A DNA stretch of 64,000 nt from Thermasporomyces composti (GCF_003386795.1 NZ_QTUC01000001.1:1116001-1180000), one strand, 5' to 3'; shown: positions 20,252-30,980, numbered from the stretch's first letter. Translations and numbers: made by a program. The notes: a model not told the origin generated them from the letters alone.

Positions 20252-21331
20252 GTGGAGGATCACGGCACGGTTCGCGACGACCACACCCCCAGCGCCTCAC
20301 AGCCTCCGTTCGACCTCCACGTCGGCGACGCGCTCACCGCCTACTCCCGCTGGCCGACCCCGGTGACCATCATCAGCGACGGCGCCTACGGCGTGCGCGG
20401 CTTCCACGGCGACCCCGCCGGTCCCGAGGGGCTGGTCGACTGGTACCGGCCGCACGTCGAGAGGTGGTCGAGGGCCGCTCACCCGGCGACCACGCTGTGG
20501 TTCTGGAACACCGAGGTGGGCTGGGCCAACGTGCATCCCCTGCTCGTCGAGCACGGCTGGGACTACGTCCAGACCATCACGTGGGACAAGGGCATCGCGC
20601 ACGTGGCGGGGAACGTCAACAGCCGATCGATCCGCCGCTTCCCGGTGGTCTCCGAGATCTGCGTCCTCTACCAGCGCCGGTTCGTCGTCGAGACGCCCGA
20701 CGGCCCGCTGCCGGTCCAGGAGTGGCTGCGGCGCGAGTGGCTGCGGACCGGCTTGCCGCTGTCGAAGGCCAACGAGGCGTGCGGGGTGAGGAACGCCGCC
20801 ACCCGCAAGTACCTCACCCGGGACTGGGTGTGGTACTGGCCCCCGGGCCGCATGTTGGAGCGACTCGCCAAGTACGCCAACGAGCACGGTGAGCCCACCG
20901 GCTGGCCGTACTTCAGTCTCGACGGCAAGTCGATCCTCACCGCCAAGCAGTGGGACTCCCTGCGCTATCGCTGGAACCACCAACACGGCCTCACGAACGT
21001 GTGGCGGCGCGGTCCGCTCCACGACGAGGAACGCCTCAAAGGCACGCGCCGTCGGGTCGCTCCGCGTGTGCACCGCACGACACCCGCCAGCTCCGCGCAC
21101 CTCAACCAGAAGCCGTTGGAGTTCATGGAGCGTCTGGTGCGGGCCGTCACCGAGCCGGGCGACGTGGTGTGGGAGCCGTTCGGTGGGTTGGCGTCCGCCT
21201 CCGTCGCCGCGGTGACGCTGGGTCGTCGGGCCTACGTCGCCGAGATCGACGCCGAGTTCGCCGCGCTGGCACGGGAACGCTTGCAAGCCGCGTGGGAAGC
21301 CGTCCGCCGCGACGCGACGACCGGGACGTAG
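20252..21331 (+). CDS. Solitary site-specific DNA methyltransferase (beta-type order)
   Basis: The 359-residue enzyme has motif IV first, as SDGAYGVRGFHGD (about residue 46) in place of the usual (D/S/N)PPY. The substrate-specificity region is in the middle (WNTEVGWANVH, ITWDKGIAHVAGN, VVSEICVLYQRRF). Motif X/I comes at the C-terminus (HLNQKPLEFMERLV, then GDVVWEPFGGLASASVAAV and AYVAEIDAEF). This permuted order and the NQKP box match N6-adenine/N4-cytosine enzymes. No restriction endonuclease is next to it, so it may be an orphan or epigenetic methylase. The DGAY motif is an atypical catalytic loop; the target sequence is unknown. Confidence 0.85.
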   Translation: MEDHGTVRDDHTPSASQPPFDLHVGDALTAYSRWPTPVTIISDGAYGVRGFHGDPAGPEGLVDWYRPHVERWSRAAHPATTLWFWNTEVGWANVHPLLVEHGWDYVQTITWDKGIAHVAGNVNSRSIRRFPVVSEICVLYQRRFVVETPDGPLPVQEWLRREWLRTGLPLSKANEACGVRNAATRKYLTRDWVWYWPPGRMLERLAKYANEHGEPTGWPYFSLDGKSILTAKQWDSLRYRWNHQHGLTNVWRRGPLHDEERLKGTRRRVAPRVHRTTPASSAHLNQKPLEFMERLVRAVTEPGDVVWEPFGGLASASVAAVTLGRRAYVAEIDAEFAALARERLQAAWEAVRRDATTGT

Positions 21332-21412
21332 CACGTGGCCGAAACCGCTCAACCCGACCGAAAACCTGGTGGCCTCCGCCGAGCCGGCATAGGTTAGCGC
21401 TGCTTCAGCCGG

Positions 21413-21438
21413 GTGAACAGCCGTTCACACTCGTGAAC
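21413..21438. promoter_or_regulatory. Helically phased GTGAAC half-site array (IclR operator)
   Basis: GTGAAC half-sites lie at 21413-21418, 21423-21428 (inverted) and 21433-21438, start-to-start exactly 10 bp apart, forming two overlapping 6-4-6 palindromes. A TAGGTT box at 21390-21395 lies just upstream and a further GTGAAC at 21469-21474 overlaps an alternative start. This arrangement suits a tetrameric IclR regulator acting on its own gene. Confidence 0.65.
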
Positions 21439-21477
21439 ACGGACGCCAGCCGCCTCGGGAGCACGCCGGTGAACGAC

Positions 21478-22323
21478 ATGGCCACGGGTGGGGTGAAGTC
21501 GGCGGAACGCGCCCTCGCGATCCTCGAGCTGCTCACCCGACACGAACGTCCGCTCACCTTCACCGAGATCGCGCGCACCTTGCGCTATCCGCGCTCGAGC
21601 CTGCATGGCCTGCTGCGGACCCTCGTCGATCGCGGTTGGGCGGAGTTCGACCCGGCGCGCCGGTCGTACACGCTCGGCATCCGCACCCTCGAGGCGGGCA
21701 ACGCCTACAACAGGTCGCTGGGCCTGGTCGACCGCGCGCTCCCGCTCATGGAGCACATCCGGGACACCCTCGACGAGACCGTGCACCTGGCCGTCCTCGA
21801 CGGCGTCCACAACGTCTACATCGCCAAGGTGGATGGGCGACAGACGTTGACCCTCGCCTCCGAGGTGGGACGCCGTCTCCCCGCCTACGCGACGGGTGTC
21901 GGCAAGGTCTTGCTCGCGGGCCTGCCACCTGAGGAGCTGGAAGCCCGGCTGAACGAGATGGACCTGGTGCCGGTGACCTCGCGCACCATCACCGACAAGG
22001 ACAAGCTGCGCCGGCACCTGGCCCTCGTGCGGCAGCGCGGCTTCAGCGTCGACAACGAGGAGTACACGCTCGGGATCCGGTGCCTCGCCGTCCCTATCTA
22101 CGACGTCAACCGTCGGACGGTCGCCGCGCTCAGCGTCTCGGTACCCGCGATCCGGTTCACCCCCGCACACCGCCAGCGCGCGCACCGGTTGCTCGTCGAC
22201 GCGGCGTATCGGCTGTCGGCGGCTTTGGGCTACCGGAGCGGAGCGCGGCCGCAGCCGTCGACGGGTGACCACCGTGGGTCGACCACTGGGGACACTCGCA
22301 GCCGGGCGTCAACCAAGGCTTGA
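21478..22323 (+). CDS. IclR-family transcriptional regulator
   Basis: The 281-residue protein has an N-terminal winged helix ([40 protein letters not shown], residues 6-62) and a C-terminal GAF-like effector domain. The effector part contains [36 protein letters not shown] and the conserved [23 protein letters not shown]. IclR proteins respond to small carboxylates or sugars, often regulating their own operon. ATG 21478 fits; GTG 21469 is also in frame and carries the fourth half-site. It overlaps the convergent aldo/keto reductase by 15 bp. The effector and other targets are not visible. Confidence 0.92.
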   Translation: MATGGVKSAERALAILELLTRHERPLTFTEIARTLRYPRSSLHGLLRTLVDRGWAEFDPARRSYTLGIRTLEAGNAYNRSLGLVDRALPLMEHIRDTLDETVHLAVLDGVHNVYIAKVDGRQTLTLASEVGRRLPAYATGVGKVLLAGLPPEELEARLNEMDLVPVTSRTITDKDKLRRHLALVRQRGFSVDNEEYTLGIRCLAVPIYDVNRRTVAALSVSVPAIRFTPAHRQRAHRLLVDAAYRLSAALGYRSGARPQPSTGDHRGSTTGDTRSRASTKA

Positions 22324-23175
22324 CAGCTGGTCGTACTCGTCGTCGTCCAGCTCGATCAGCGCGGCGGCGGTGTTCTCCTCCAGGTGGTCGACCTTGGATG
22401 TCCCCGGGATCGGCAACATGACCGGCGAGCGACGCAGGAGCCATGCCAGTGCGAGCTGTCCCGGAGCCAGCCCACGACGCCGCGCCAGCTCGTCCAACGG
22501 ACTGCCGGGTCTGGCCAGGTCACCCGTCGCGATCGGGTTCCACGGCAGGAAGCCCAAACCCTCACGCTCGGCGTAGTCGAGCACCGGCTCCCACGTCCGG
22601 TTGACGAGGTTGTAGAGGTTCTGCACCGACACGATCGGGGTCATCCGGCGCACGCCGGCCAGCTCCTCGACCGACACCTCCGAGAGTCCGAGGTGCCGGA
22701 TCTTGCCCTGGTCGCGCAGCTCGATGAGCGCCCCGACCTGATCCTCGACCGGCACCTCAGGGTCGATCCGGTGGAGCTGCAGCAGATCGATGCGGTCCAC
22801 CCGCAGCCTGCGCAGGCTCATCTCCACCTGCTGGCGCAAGTAGTCCGGACGGCCCACGGGGACCCAGACCCCCGGCCCGGGGCGGACCAGGCCGACCTTC
22901 GTCGCGATCACCAGGTCGTCGGGATAGGGGTGGAGCGCCTGCCTGATCAGATCCTCGCTCACCTCGGGGCCGTACGAGTCCGCGGTGTCGATCAGGTTGA
23001 TCCCGAGCTCGACCGCTCGCCGCAGCACACGGATCGCCTCGTCGACGTCCTCCGGCGGGCCCCAGATCCCGGGGCCGGTGAGCCGCATCGCGCCGAAACC
23101 CATACGGCGTACGCGTAGATCTCCTCCGAGCGCGAACTCTCCGCTGGCGAGCGCGGGACGGGTGGCAACGTCCAT
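22309..23175 (-). CDS. Aldo/keto reductase
   Basis: The 288-residue NADPH-dependent oxidoreductase has a TIM-barrel fold. Catalytic residues appear as Asp/Tyr in [18 protein letters not shown] and the Lys in [16 protein letters not shown]. The His-containing [20 protein letters not shown] lies near position 135 and the coenzyme-binding region in [24 protein letters not shown] 23175 is preceded by TAGCGT at 7 nt without a Shine-Dalgarno sequence, another leaderless-type start. The substrate is unknown; it is convergent with IclR and not clearly under its control. Confidence 0.92.
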   Translation of the reverse strand: MDVATRPALASGEFALGGDLRVRRMGFGAMRLTGPGIWGPPEDVDEAIRVLRRAVELGINLIDTADSYGPEVSEDLIRQALHPYPDDLVIATKVGLVRPGPGVWVPVGRPDYLRQQVEMSLRRLRVDRIDLLQLHRIDPEVPVEDQVGALIELRDQGKIRHLGLSEVSVEELAGVRRMTPIVSVQNLYNLVNRTWEPVLDYAEREGLGFLPWNPIATGDLARPGSPLDELARRRGLAPGQLALAWLLRRSPVMLPIPGTSKVDHLEENTAAALIELDDDEYDQLSSLG

Positions 23176-23182
23176 GCTGGCG

Positions 23183-23188
23183 ACGCTA
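23183..23188 (-). promoter_or_regulatory. Leaderless-type -10 box of the aldo/keto reductase
   Basis: On the minus strand TAGCGT is followed after 7 nt by the ATG at 23175. The spacing equals that of the DNA methyltransferase promoter. Confidence 0.45.
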
Positions 23189-23296
23189 CGCCGACGACGA
23201 CATGCGGCTGATCCACCATGAGCCCATGCCAGGAGGGGCGAAGTGCCCCGATGCGGCGGGTGCGCGGCCTGCTCGCGGCTGGGTGGTACGCGTCGA

Positions 23297-25675
23297 TCAG
23301 CGTGGTTGGCCTCCACTCGGCTGGTTCGAGGTCGCGCCGCGAGGTTCGAGCCGAAGCCGAGTGGTGGTGTGTCGCTCGACCGCCGCTCGGCTGTAGAGGA
23401 GCGGGACGTACTCACCGCGCCGCCACAGCTCGACCAGGTCCCGGTAGTGCGGGCTGCGCGGATCGCCCGACTGCCCGGGTGTGTTGATGACGACGCTGTT
23501 GTCCCAGGCGCCCACGTCGAGCACCATGCGAAACGAGGCACCGATCGTCTGCGCGAAGTCGGTCCGGATGTAGGGCGCGGCGTTCACGGTCGAGGCCGAG
23601 CCGCCCACCGGCAGCGGACCTACGTCGAGGGCGGGGTCGAGGAAGCCGAGCGGATGCCGCTGGTGGTTCTTGTGCAGGTCACCCCACGCCCAGGTCGAGG
23701 GATCCTTCCCCAGCAGGCTCTCCACCTCCTGGTAGGCGGACCGAAGTGTGTCGAGGAGAATCCGGTCCCGACGTTCCTCGCCGTCAGGACCGAACCAGCG
23801 CGTCGGCTCCCGGAGTCCTTCCCGTAGACCGGCGCGGTCGATGTCGGCGTGGGGCGGGAGGAGCCCTGCCGGCACCAAGGCGTGGATGAGCGCCGGCGTG
23901 AGGTGCCGCGACACCCAGACCTCGAACAACGCCGCGGCGGCCGAGTCGGCGGCGAGTTCCGCGTTCCAGGAGTCCAGCACCGCCATGGCCGCGGCGACCG
24001 TGCGGTCGGCGTGGGCCGCCTCCACCGTCCCGTCCACGCCGCCGCGGCGCGTGACCTCCCTCAGCAGCCGCAGGAGCTCCTCGGCCGCGAGCGAGCGCAC
24101 GTCGGTCTGCAGGCGCATGGAGTCGACGAGCGTGTGCTTCTCACTGGACCGCAGGCGTTGAACGATTCGGCGGTAGCGCGCGTCGTCTGGCCACTCGAAA
24201 CACAGCTTTCGGTCCGCCGGGAACTCCTCGGGGAGGATGTACTGGTTGGCCGTCGCGACGAACCCGCGCGGAGGGTCCACCACCCCCGGAAAGTCGTCCG
24301 CGGTGTGGAAGCCGTCCCACTCGTAGCGCCCATCGCCCGGCACGGGCAGCAGCCCGTCCCAGCCGGGGCGCCTCGGGACCCAACCGGCGGCCTGCCATCC
24401 GATCTGGCCGGTCACGTCGGCGTAGACGTGGTTCTCACCAGGACCGCGCCACTCGCGCAAGGCCGCCCGGAACTGGCCTCCGTCGTCGGCTCGCAGGTAG
24501 CGCAGGCTGCCCAGGTACGGCGCGGTGCCGGGCTCGAACCACATCGATCGCAGGGCGTACGCCAGCCCTCTGTCAGCATCGACGTGGAGCACCGGGCCGT
24601 GCCGGGTGAACGCCAGCTCCACCTCGCGCGGCTCCTCGCCGCGGACCGCGACGGCCTCGGTGAGCACGCGCATGGCCTCCCAGCGGTCGCCGTACCGGTA
24701 GCGCGTGGGGTCGTCCGGGTGGAGCTGGTAGACGTAGAGATCCTCGACGTCGACCGGCACGATCGTGAAGCCGAACGCCACTCGGCCGTTGTGCCCCAGG
24801 CAGATCCCTGGGAGGACGGGTTCGCCCGCTCCCACCACGTCCAAGCCCGGGGCGGACAGGTGCGCGATGTAGCGAAGCGACGGGGTGGAGAACGCGCGGT
24901 GCGGGTCGCTCGCCAGGATGGGGCGGCCGGTGGCGGTCCGGCTCGGCGCGACCGCCCAGTTGTTGCTGCCCTCCCCCGCGCGAACATCGACCGGTGGGAC
25001 CGCCAAAGGAACGCCGAGGGGCGGCCGAGTGTCCTCGACGAGGACGAGCGGCTGGGTGGCCAGGTCGTAGACGCGCAGCACCTCGGCGGGAAGCCGAAAG
25101 TCCATCCCCTCGGCGTGGTGCGGCTCCCGGTGCGGACGCAGCCGCTGGCGGACGAGGTCCCTCTCCCATCCCACGGCCGCCACGGTGGCGGCGCGCGCGA
25201 CCTCGTGGCGCACGTTGTGCGCGATGCCGTGACTGCGGATACGCACGACGTCCTCCGGCTCCCAGCGGGCCGGCCGGTAACCGAGCATGCCGAACTCGGG
25301 CGGCATCGCCTCCGGATGGTCGGCAAGCCAGTCGACGTAGGCGTTGATCCCCTCGGTGAACCTGGTCACGATCCGCCGGGCGTCCGGGCCGTACGCGGCC
25401 CACTCCCGCTCCATGTCCCCGCGGTAGAGGAAGAGCCGCGCGGCGCGGTCGCGCTCGACGTATGCCGGCCCCAGCACCTCGGCGAGCCGCCCCAGTCCGC
25501 GACGTCGCCACAAGTCCATCTGGAACAGTCGGTCACGGGCGGCGTTGAAGCCCTGGGCGAAGAACAGGTCGTCCTCGGACTCGGCATACAGGTGGGGAAT
25601 CCCCCACTCGTCCACGAGGACGTCGACCGGACGCTCCAGACCGGTCACGGAGAACGTCGACACTTCGGCATCCAC
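23297..25675 (-). CDS. Penicillin acylase-family N-terminal nucleophile hydrolase
   Basis: This is a large Ntn-hydrolase precursor. The conserved start is [20 protein letters not shown], then [20 protein letters not shown] (alpha subunit). The cleavage site and catalytic Ser are in [20 protein letters not shown] (Ser about residue 237 of the chosen start). Later come [28 protein letters not shown] and a C-terminal [20 protein letters not shown]. These enzymes cleave acyl amides such as beta-lactams or acyl-homoserine lactones; the substrate is unknown. GTG 25675 with GAGAGG upstream gives 792 residues, family length. The frame stays open to 25942, but no clean signal peptide is seen there, so export is uncertain. 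Confidence 0.85.
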   Translation of the reverse strand: MDAEVSTFSVTGLERPVDVLVDEWGIPHLYAESEDDLFFAQGFNAARDRLFQMDLWRRRGLGRLAEVLGPAYVERDRAARLFLYRGDMEREWAAYGPDARRIVTRFTEGINAYVDWLADHPEAMPPEFGMLGYRPARWEPEDVVRIRSHGIAHNVRHEVARAATVAAVGWERDLVRQRLRPHREPHHAEGMDFRLPAEVLRVYDLATQPLVLVEDTRPPLGVPLAVPPVDVRAGEGSNNWAVAPSRTATGRPILASDPHRAFSTPSLRYIAHLSAPGLDVVGAGEPVLPGICLGHNGRVAFGFTIVPVDVEDLYVYQLHPDDPTRYRYGDRWEAMRVLTEAVAVRGEEPREVELAFTRHGPVLHVDADRGLAYALRSMWFEPGTAPYLGSLRYLRADDGGQFRAALREWRGPGENHVYADVTGQIGWQAAGWVPRRPGWDGLLPVPGDGRYEWDGFHTADDFPGVVDPPRGFVATANQYILPEEFPADRKLCFEWPDDARYRRIVQRLRSSEKHTLVDSMRLQTDVRSLAAEELLRLLREVTRRGGVDGTVEAAHADRTVAAAMAVLDSWNAELAADSAAAALFEVWVSRHLTPALIHALVPAGLLPPHADIDRAGLREGLREPTRWFGPDGEERRDRILLDTLRSAYQEVESLLGKDPSTWAWGDLHKNHQRHPLGFLDPALDVGPLPVGGSASTVNAAPYIRTDFAQTIGASFRMVLDVGAWDNSVVINTPGQSGDPRSPHYRDLVELWRRGEYVPLLYSRAAVERHTTTRLRLEPRGATSNQPSGGQPR

Positions 25676-25940
25676 CCACCCGATCCTCTCGTCCCCTCGA
25701 GGCGCGGGGAAGGGAAGGCGAGCCTCCTGGCTCGGATCGGACGGAGCTCGTCCGCCTGATTCGGACGGCGGCTCGGAGGTGTCGTCCGCCGCCCGCGGGC
25801 AGGCGTCTACAGTGCCAAGGGAGAGCGCCAGGACGAGCGGGCCCGGAGCTGGGGGCCCGGAGAGCGGGGTCACGAAGGCGAGCCCGAGGCGGACCCGAAG
25901 GCCAGCCGGCCCCTGGATCGGGAATCGCTGGGAGACGGCC

Positions 25941-26354
25941 ATGGACAGCGGTCACCGGGCCGTGCCACACACGGCGGACATCCGGATCGAGGCGTGGGCG
26001 CCCACCCGCGAGGAATGCGTCGCCCAAGCCGTCCGTGGGCTGGTCGAGTCCTTCGCCGACGTCTCACGCGCCGTGCCGACCGACACCACCACGTTCGAGG
26101 TGACCGCGGAAACGGTCGAGGACCGTCTCGTCGCCGTCCTCGACGAGGTGCTGTTCCTCCTCGACACCCAGGACGTGCTCCCGCTGTCCGCGGTGATCGA
26201 GCCAACCGACGGTGGTGACACGGTGCGCTTCGAGGTCACCGGCCTCGACCAGGTTGAGCTCGTGGGAGCCGCCCCGAAGGCGATCTCGCTGCACGAGCTC
26301 AGGATCGAGGAGGGGCCGGACGGCTGGTCCTGTGGCGTCACGGTCGACGTCTGA
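25941..26354 (+). CDS. Archease (RtcB activator)
   Basis: This is a 137-residue protein of the archease (MTH1598/TM1083) family. Conserved landmarks are PHTADIRIEAWAPTREECVA near the start with the family HTAD motif, VEDRLVAVLDEVLFLLDTQD, and KAISLHELRIEE followed by an acidic C-terminus (GVTVDV). Archease helps RtcB turn over by promoting guanylylation. A GGGAGA ribosome binding site lies 5 nt before ATG 25941. rtcB is the next gene, convergent and 109 bp away, strongly supporting the assignment. Confidence 0.9.
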   Translation: MDSGHRAVPHTADIRIEAWAPTREECVAQAVRGLVESFADVSRAVPTDTTTFEVTAETVEDRLVAVLDEVLFLLDTQDVLPLSAVIEPTDGGDTVRFEVTGLDQVELVGAAPKAISLHELRIEEGPDGWSCGVTVDV

Positions 26355-26463
26355 CCCATTCGGCGCGTGGTCCTCGCACCCGCGGAGACGCCGACCCAGC
26401 GCACGACGCCGGAGTCCTCGACGCCTGAGTCCTCCAGCGGCACCGCCCTCGCTGACTCGGCCG

Positions 26464-27900
26464 CTACCCCTTGACGACCCCGACCGGAACCAGCCGCGCG
26501 ACCGGGCGGGCCAGCCCTGCCCCCGCGGCCGCCTCGATCACGGCGTCGATGTCCTTGTAGGCCTCCGGTGTCTCCTCCGCCAAGCCACGCGCCGACGCGC
26601 CACGCACGGCGATCCCCTGCGCCTCCAACCGGCGCCGCAGCTCCGCTCCACGCACCGAGCGCGCGGCCTGGTGGCGGGACAGCGCGCGGCCGGCGCCGTG
26701 ACAGGTGGAGGCGAACGCCGGGCCTCCCTCCACCCCGCTCAACACGTACGACGCGGTGCCCATCGAGCCCGGGATCAGCACCGGTTGGCCGACACCGGGG
26801 ACGTCACGAAGGTCGGGCGGCAGGTCGGGATGGCCCGGAGGCAGCGCCCGCGTCGCGCCCTTGCGGTGGACGCACAGCCGGCGCTCCTCGCCGTCCACGA
26901 CATGGGTCTCGATCTTGGCCAGGTTGTGCGAGATGTCGTAGAGCAGGTCGAGCGTCCGCCCGGTCTCCTTCTCGAAGACCTGGCGCGCCGCCTGCCCCAG
27001 CATCTGGCGGTTGGCCCGCGCGTAGTTGGCGGCCGCGGCCATCGCGCCGAGGTACGCCTGACCTTCCGGCGACGTGACGGGCGCACACGCCAGCTGCCGG
27101 TCCGGGACCTTGATGTCGTAGGCAGGCATGACCCGCTCCATCCTCGCCACGAAGTCAGAGCAGATCTGGTGCCCGAGCCCGCGCGAGCCGCAGTGGATCA
27201 TCACGCAGATCTGGTTCACGCGGAGCCCGAACGCCTCCGCCAGGCGCTCGTCGAGCACCGCGTCCACCGCCTGCACCTCCAAGAAGTGGTTCCCGGAGCC
27301 GAGACTGCCGAGCGACTTCATGCCGCGCTGCGCCGCCCGCTCGCTCACCTGGCTCGGATCGGCGTCCGCGACGGCGCCGAAGTCCTCGCAGCGGTCGAGG
27401 TCTCGCTCCACCCCGTGGCCCCGTTCGACGGCGTAGCGCGACCCGCCCCGCAGGACCGCGTCCAGCTGGTCGCGACCCGACAGCGTCCAGACCCCACCGG
27501 TGCCCATTCCGCGCGGAATCACCCGTGCGAGGCCGTCCATGACCGGCCCCACGACCTCGGCGAACCTGGATCGGTCCAGGTCGCAGGTGTACAGCCGCAC
27601 ACCGCAGGAGATGTCGAAGCCGACACCGCCCGGCGAGACCACGCCACCGCGGTCGATGTCGGTGGCGCACACGCCCCCGATCGGGAAGCCGTACCCCCAG
27701 TGGACGTCCGGCATGGCGTACGAGGCCTCCACGACGCCGGGAAGCGTCGCCACGTTCGCCACCTGCGTCAGCGCCTGGTCGTTCGACAGGTCAGGGAGCA
27801 ACCGTCGGGACGCGAAGACGACGCCGGGGACCCGCATGCCGTCGACGGGGTCGATTCGGAACCGATAGGGCGTCTCCTCGACCAGCTTCACCGCCACCAC
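26464..27900 (-). CDS. rtcB: RtcB-type RNA ligase (3'-phosphate, GTP dependent)
   Basis: The 478-residue enzyme joins RNA 3'-phosphate or 2',3'-cyclic-phosphate ends to 5'-OH ends in RNA repair or tRNA splicing. Metal and nucleotide ligands are visible in [28 protein letters not shown] (metal Cys), [24 protein letters not shown] and the guanylylated His in [14 protein letters not shown]. Length agrees with the family. The start is GTG 27900 after CAGGACG. Archease lies next door, so a full ligase-activator pair is present; there is no RtcA or RtcR regulator nearby. Confidence 0.96.
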   Translation of the reverse strand: MVAVKLVEETPYRFRIDPVDGMRVPGVVFASRRLLPDLSNDQALTQVANVATLPGVVEASYAMPDVHWGYGFPIGGVCATDIDRGGVVSPGGVGFDISCGVRLYTCDLDRSRFAEVVGPVMDGLARVIPRGMGTGGVWTLSGRDQLDAVLRGGSRYAVERGHGVERDLDRCEDFGAVADADPSQVSERAAQRGMKSLGSLGSGNHFLEVQAVDAVLDERLAEAFGLRVNQICVMIHCGSRGLGHQICSDFVARMERVMPAYDIKVPDRQLACAPVTSPEGQAYLGAMAAAANYARANRQMLGQAARQVFEKETGRTLDLLYDISHNLAKIETHVVDGEERRLCVHRKGATRALPPGHPDLPPDLRDVPGVGQPVLIPGSMGTASYVLSGVEGGPAFASTCHGAGRALSRHQAARSVRGAELRRRLEAQGIAVRGASARGLAEETPEAYKDIDAVIEAAAGAGLARPVARLVPVGVVKG

Positions 27901-28146
27901 CGTCCTGCCGGAAACCCAGACGACACACGTCCACCGGGATCATGGCGCATGGGGGATCCCCGAGCCACCGGGGTCGTCGCCGCGATGCGGGCCATCACGA
28001 TCATCTGCCCGTCGAATCATGCGCCCGGATGACGAGCGACGCGGACGCATGGCCCACTCGAGGTCGGGTCAGTTGTCGAGTCTAGGCAGCCGCCCGCGCT
28101 CGCCCAGGGCATTCGGTCCCACCCCAGGGTTCGGCCGGCGTCCCGC

Positions 28147-30060
28147 TCAGTGGGCGAATCGGGCCTCCTCGAGGAAGCGCACCGCGACCGGTCCGGCGTC
28201 CCGGCCACCGGCCCCGCCGCCCTCGATCACGATCGCGAACGCGATGTCGCCGCGGAACCCGATCATCCACGCGTGGGTGTGCGGCGGGTTGGCGGAGCCG
28301 TACTCGGCGGTGCCCGTCTTGGCGTGGACCGGCTCGCCGATCAGGTCCAGTTGGCGCGCCGACCCGGTCTCCACGACCGCCCGCATGAGCGCCCGCAGGT
28401 CCTGGTGCAGCCGCTCGGGCAACGGCTCGCCGACGGGGCCGCCAGGCGCGTCTTCCGGCAGCAGGACAGGAACGCGCGGTTGCCCGGACGCGACGGCGGC
28501 CGCCACCATCGCCATACCGAGCACGCTCACCTCGACCCGGCCCTGGCCGATCATGCTGGCTGCCTTCTCCACCAGGTCGCGTGGCGGCGGAACCGACCCG
28601 GAGAAGGCGGGGAGACCGAGCTGCCAGGTGGCGCCGATGCCGAATCGCTCGGCGACGTCCCGCAGGGCGTCGTCGCTCAGCCCTTCCGCGCGCTCGACGA
28701 TCGTCGTGTTGCACGAGTGCGCGAACGCGACGCGGAACGGCCCGTCCGACCGGCTGCCGCCGTAGGCGTTCTTGAACCGCTTACCACCGACGAACGTCTC
28801 CGCGGGGCAGGACACCCGGTCGTCGATACCGAGGCCGGCTTCCAACAGAGCGGCGGCGCTGATCACCTTGAACGTGGAGCCGGGCGGGTAGCGCCCGACG
28901 AAGGCGCGGTTGTAGGAGGTGACCCCAGGGCCGTTCGCGACGGCCAGGATCTCGCCGGTGCTCGCACGAACGGCCACGATCGAGGTGGGCTTCGTCTGGC
29001 CCGCGACGACGTTCTCTGCCGCCTCCTGCACCATCGGGTCCAGGGTCGTCTTGAGCGGAACACCCGGCCGCGGGGCCTGTCGGAACAGCACGTGTCGATC
29101 GCCGGTGTTGGGGACCTCCACCACGACGCGTCCGCCCGGCGTTCCGGCGAGCCGCCGTTGGAAGGCGCGCTGCAGGCCGGTCAGTCCCACGTCGTCCGTC
29201 GGCGCCGCCAACGGTCCGGCGTCCTCCAGCGCCTCCGGTGTCGGCGGGCCCACCGTGCCGAGGACGGCGCGGGCGTACGTCGGCGTGGGCGCCAGCGGCA
29301 TGGTGTCCTCACGCGTGACCACACCCGGCGTGTCGTCGAAGTGGCCCGCGACGTTGTCCCACACCTCCTCCCGCACCGTGATCGCGGGGACGAAGCGCGC
29401 CCCCGCACCCGCGGCCTTCACCCGCTGGCGCAGCTCGCCGGGATCGACGCCCAGGTGCAGCCGCAGCTGGCGATAGGTGACGTTCGGGTCGAGCTTGGTG
29501 GGGTCGACGCCAACACGGATGACGGGGCGCTCCTCGGTCAAGGGATCGCCGTTGCCGTCGAGGATCGGCGCGCGGGGCGGTAGCTCACGACGTCGGACCA
29601 GCTTGGCGGTCGGGGTGAGCTTGGGATGGAACGTCGCGTGGGTCCACCACACCCTCCAGTCACCGTGAGCGTCTTCGCGGACCTCCGCGGTGGTGACGTA
29701 GCTCCACGTGCCGAGTCCCTTCAGGTCGTGCGCCACGCTCAGCCGGTGGCGGCACACGCCGCGCCCGTCGTTGAGCCGCGCAGCCTCCTCGTCCGACAGA
29801 CACCGCAACGACCCGGTGGGGCGCACGGTCGTCCGCTCGATCGCGAGGGCCCGCGCGGCGGAGGCGAGGGTGGTGTCGGCGGCTTCACGGGTGCGTTCGT
29901 CGACCGTGGACCCCAGGTCACCCTTCGACCACGCGGACGCGAACGCGACGACGGCCGAGCGCGCCTCGGGAGGCGGACCCTGCGGCTCGCTGGCGCAACC
30001 AGCGAGGACAGCCGACGCGGCCGTGGCCACTGCGACCCAGCGACGCGGACTGTGGCACAT
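28147..30060 (-). CDS. Lipoprotein penicillin-binding protein (class B transpeptidase)
   Basis: The 637-residue protein has a lipoprotein signal (MCHSPRRWVAVATAASAVLAGC, lipobox LAGC, Cys22) and a MecA-type NTF2-like N-terminal domain (about 30-150). A linker/dimer domain follows, then a transpeptidase domain with STFK (catalytic Ser in YPPGSTFKVISAAAL), SCN (SxN) and KTGTAEYGS (KTG). All three catalytic motifs are intact, so it should crosslink peptidoglycan. The AGGAGGAGC ribosome binding site before ATG 30060 supports the start. Lipoprotein anchoring instead of a membrane helix is the distinctive feature. It lies downstream of ung on the same strand. Confidence 0.94.
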   Translation of the reverse strand: MCHSPRRWVAVATAASAVLAGCASEPQGPPPEARSAVVAFASAWSKGDLGSTVDERTREAADTTLASAARALAIERTTVRPTGSLRCLSDEEAARLNDGRGVCRHRLSVAHDLKGLGTWSYVTTAEVREDAHGDWRVWWTHATFHPKLTPTAKLVRRRELPPRAPILDGNGDPLTEERPVIRVGVDPTKLDPNVTYRQLRLHLGVDPGELRQRVKAAGAGARFVPAITVREEVWDNVAGHFDDTPGVVTREDTMPLAPTPTYARAVLGTVGPPTPEALEDAGPLAAPTDDVGLTGLQRAFQRRLAGTPGGRVVVEVPNTGDRHVLFRQAPRPGVPLKTTLDPMVQEAAENVVAGQTKPTSIVAVRASTGEILAVANGPGVTSYNRAFVGRYPPGSTFKVISAAALLEAGLGIDDRVSCPAETFVGGKRFKNAYGGSRSDGPFRVAFAHSCNTTIVERAEGLSDDALRDVAERFGIGATWQLGLPAFSGSVPPPRDLVEKAASMIGQGRVEVSVLGMAMVAAAVASGQPRVPVLLPEDAPGGPVGEPLPERLHQDLRALMRAVVETGSARQLDLIGEPVHAKTGTAEYGSANPPHTHAWMIGFRGDIAFAIVIEGGGAGGRDAGPVAVRFLEEARFAH

Positions 30061-30089
30061 GCGCTCCTCCTCGGGCCCGCCGCTTCGCG

Positions 30090-30980
30090 TTACGGCAATC
30101 GCCAGTCGATCGGCTCACCGCCCTGCTGGTGGAGCAGGGCGTTGGCCCGGCTGAACGGCCGCGAGCCGAAGAATCCGCGGTCGGCCGACATCGGGCTCGG
30201 ATGCGGAGACTCGATGCGCGGGACGTTGCCGAGCAACGGCCGAAGGCTCTGCGCGTCTCGTCCCCACAGGATGGCCACGAGGGGTGTCCCTCGCGCGACG
30301 AGCGCGCGAATGGCCTGGTCGGTGACCTTCTCCCAGCCCTTCCCGCGGTGGGAGGCCGGTCGCCCGGGTGTGACCGTCAGGACTCTGTTGAGCAGGAGGA
30401 CGCCCTGGCGCGTCCACGGCGACAGGTCACCGGTGGACGGCATCGGATAGCCGAGGTCGTCGACGTACTCACGGAAGATGTTCTGCAGGCTGCGTGGGAG
30501 TGGCCGGACGTCGGGAGCGACGGAGAAGCTCAATCCGACAGGATGCCCCGGCGTCGGGTAGGGGTCCTGTCCGACGATGAGCACCCGGACGTCAGCGAAC
30601 GGCTGCTGGAACGCGCGCAGGATGTTCGGACCGGCCGGCAGGTAGCCCCGGCCCGCGGCGACCTCCCGGCGCAGGAAGTCACCCATCGCCGCGATGTCAG
30701 CCGCGACAGGACGCAGCGCCTCCGCCCACCCGGCCTCGACCATCTCCTCCAGGGGTCGCCTGGCCTGCTCACGCGCGACCGGAGCCCGCTCGGCCGCGGA
30801 CGGAGCGGGCGGGGACGGATCGGGCGGGGACGAGGCCGCGTCACCAGCGGGCGCCGAGACGGTCGTCGCCGGACCGCCGGGCTCACCGAAGAGCACACCC
30901 TGGCCATCGACGCTGTCGGCTGGAACGGGGAACTCGACCCGTGCCGTGAGCGGAGCGCCAGCGTCGGGGGAGTCGATCAC
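30090..30980 (-). CDS. ung: Uracil-DNA glycosylase (family 1) with long N-terminal extension
   Basis: The enzyme removes uracil from DNA in base-excision repair. Motif A is [19 protein letters not shown] with the catalytic Asp. Others are [22 protein letters not shown] and the His-containing [20 protein letters not shown]. The catalytic core occupies the last 225 residues. Upstream is an unusual 70-residue, Pro/Ala/Ser-rich extension with QGVLFGE (about residue 27), which resembles a bacterial sliding-clamp binding motif (QxxLF). GTG 30980 follows AGGAGG with 5-nt spacing and gives 296 residues; the open frame extends further to 31025. Confidence 0.93.
   Translation of the reverse strand: MIDSPDAGAPLTARVEFPVPADSVDGQGVLFGEPGGPATTVSAPAGDAASSPPDPSPPAPSAAERAPVAREQARRPLEEMVEAGWAEALRPVAADIAAMGDFLRREVAAGRGYLPAGPNILRAFQQPFADVRVLIVGQDPYPTPGHPVGLSFSVAPDVRPLPRSLQNIFREYVDDLGYPMPSTGDLSPWTRQGVLLLNRVLTVTPGRPASHRGKGWEKVTDQAIRALVARGTPLVAILWGRDAQSLRPLLGNVPRIESPHPSPMSADRGFFGSRPFSRANALLHQQGGEPIDWRLP

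Noticed and set aside
23849-25759. A 636-residue plus-strand open frame
   Set aside because: It is antisense to the penicillin acylase gene whose motifs are unambiguous.
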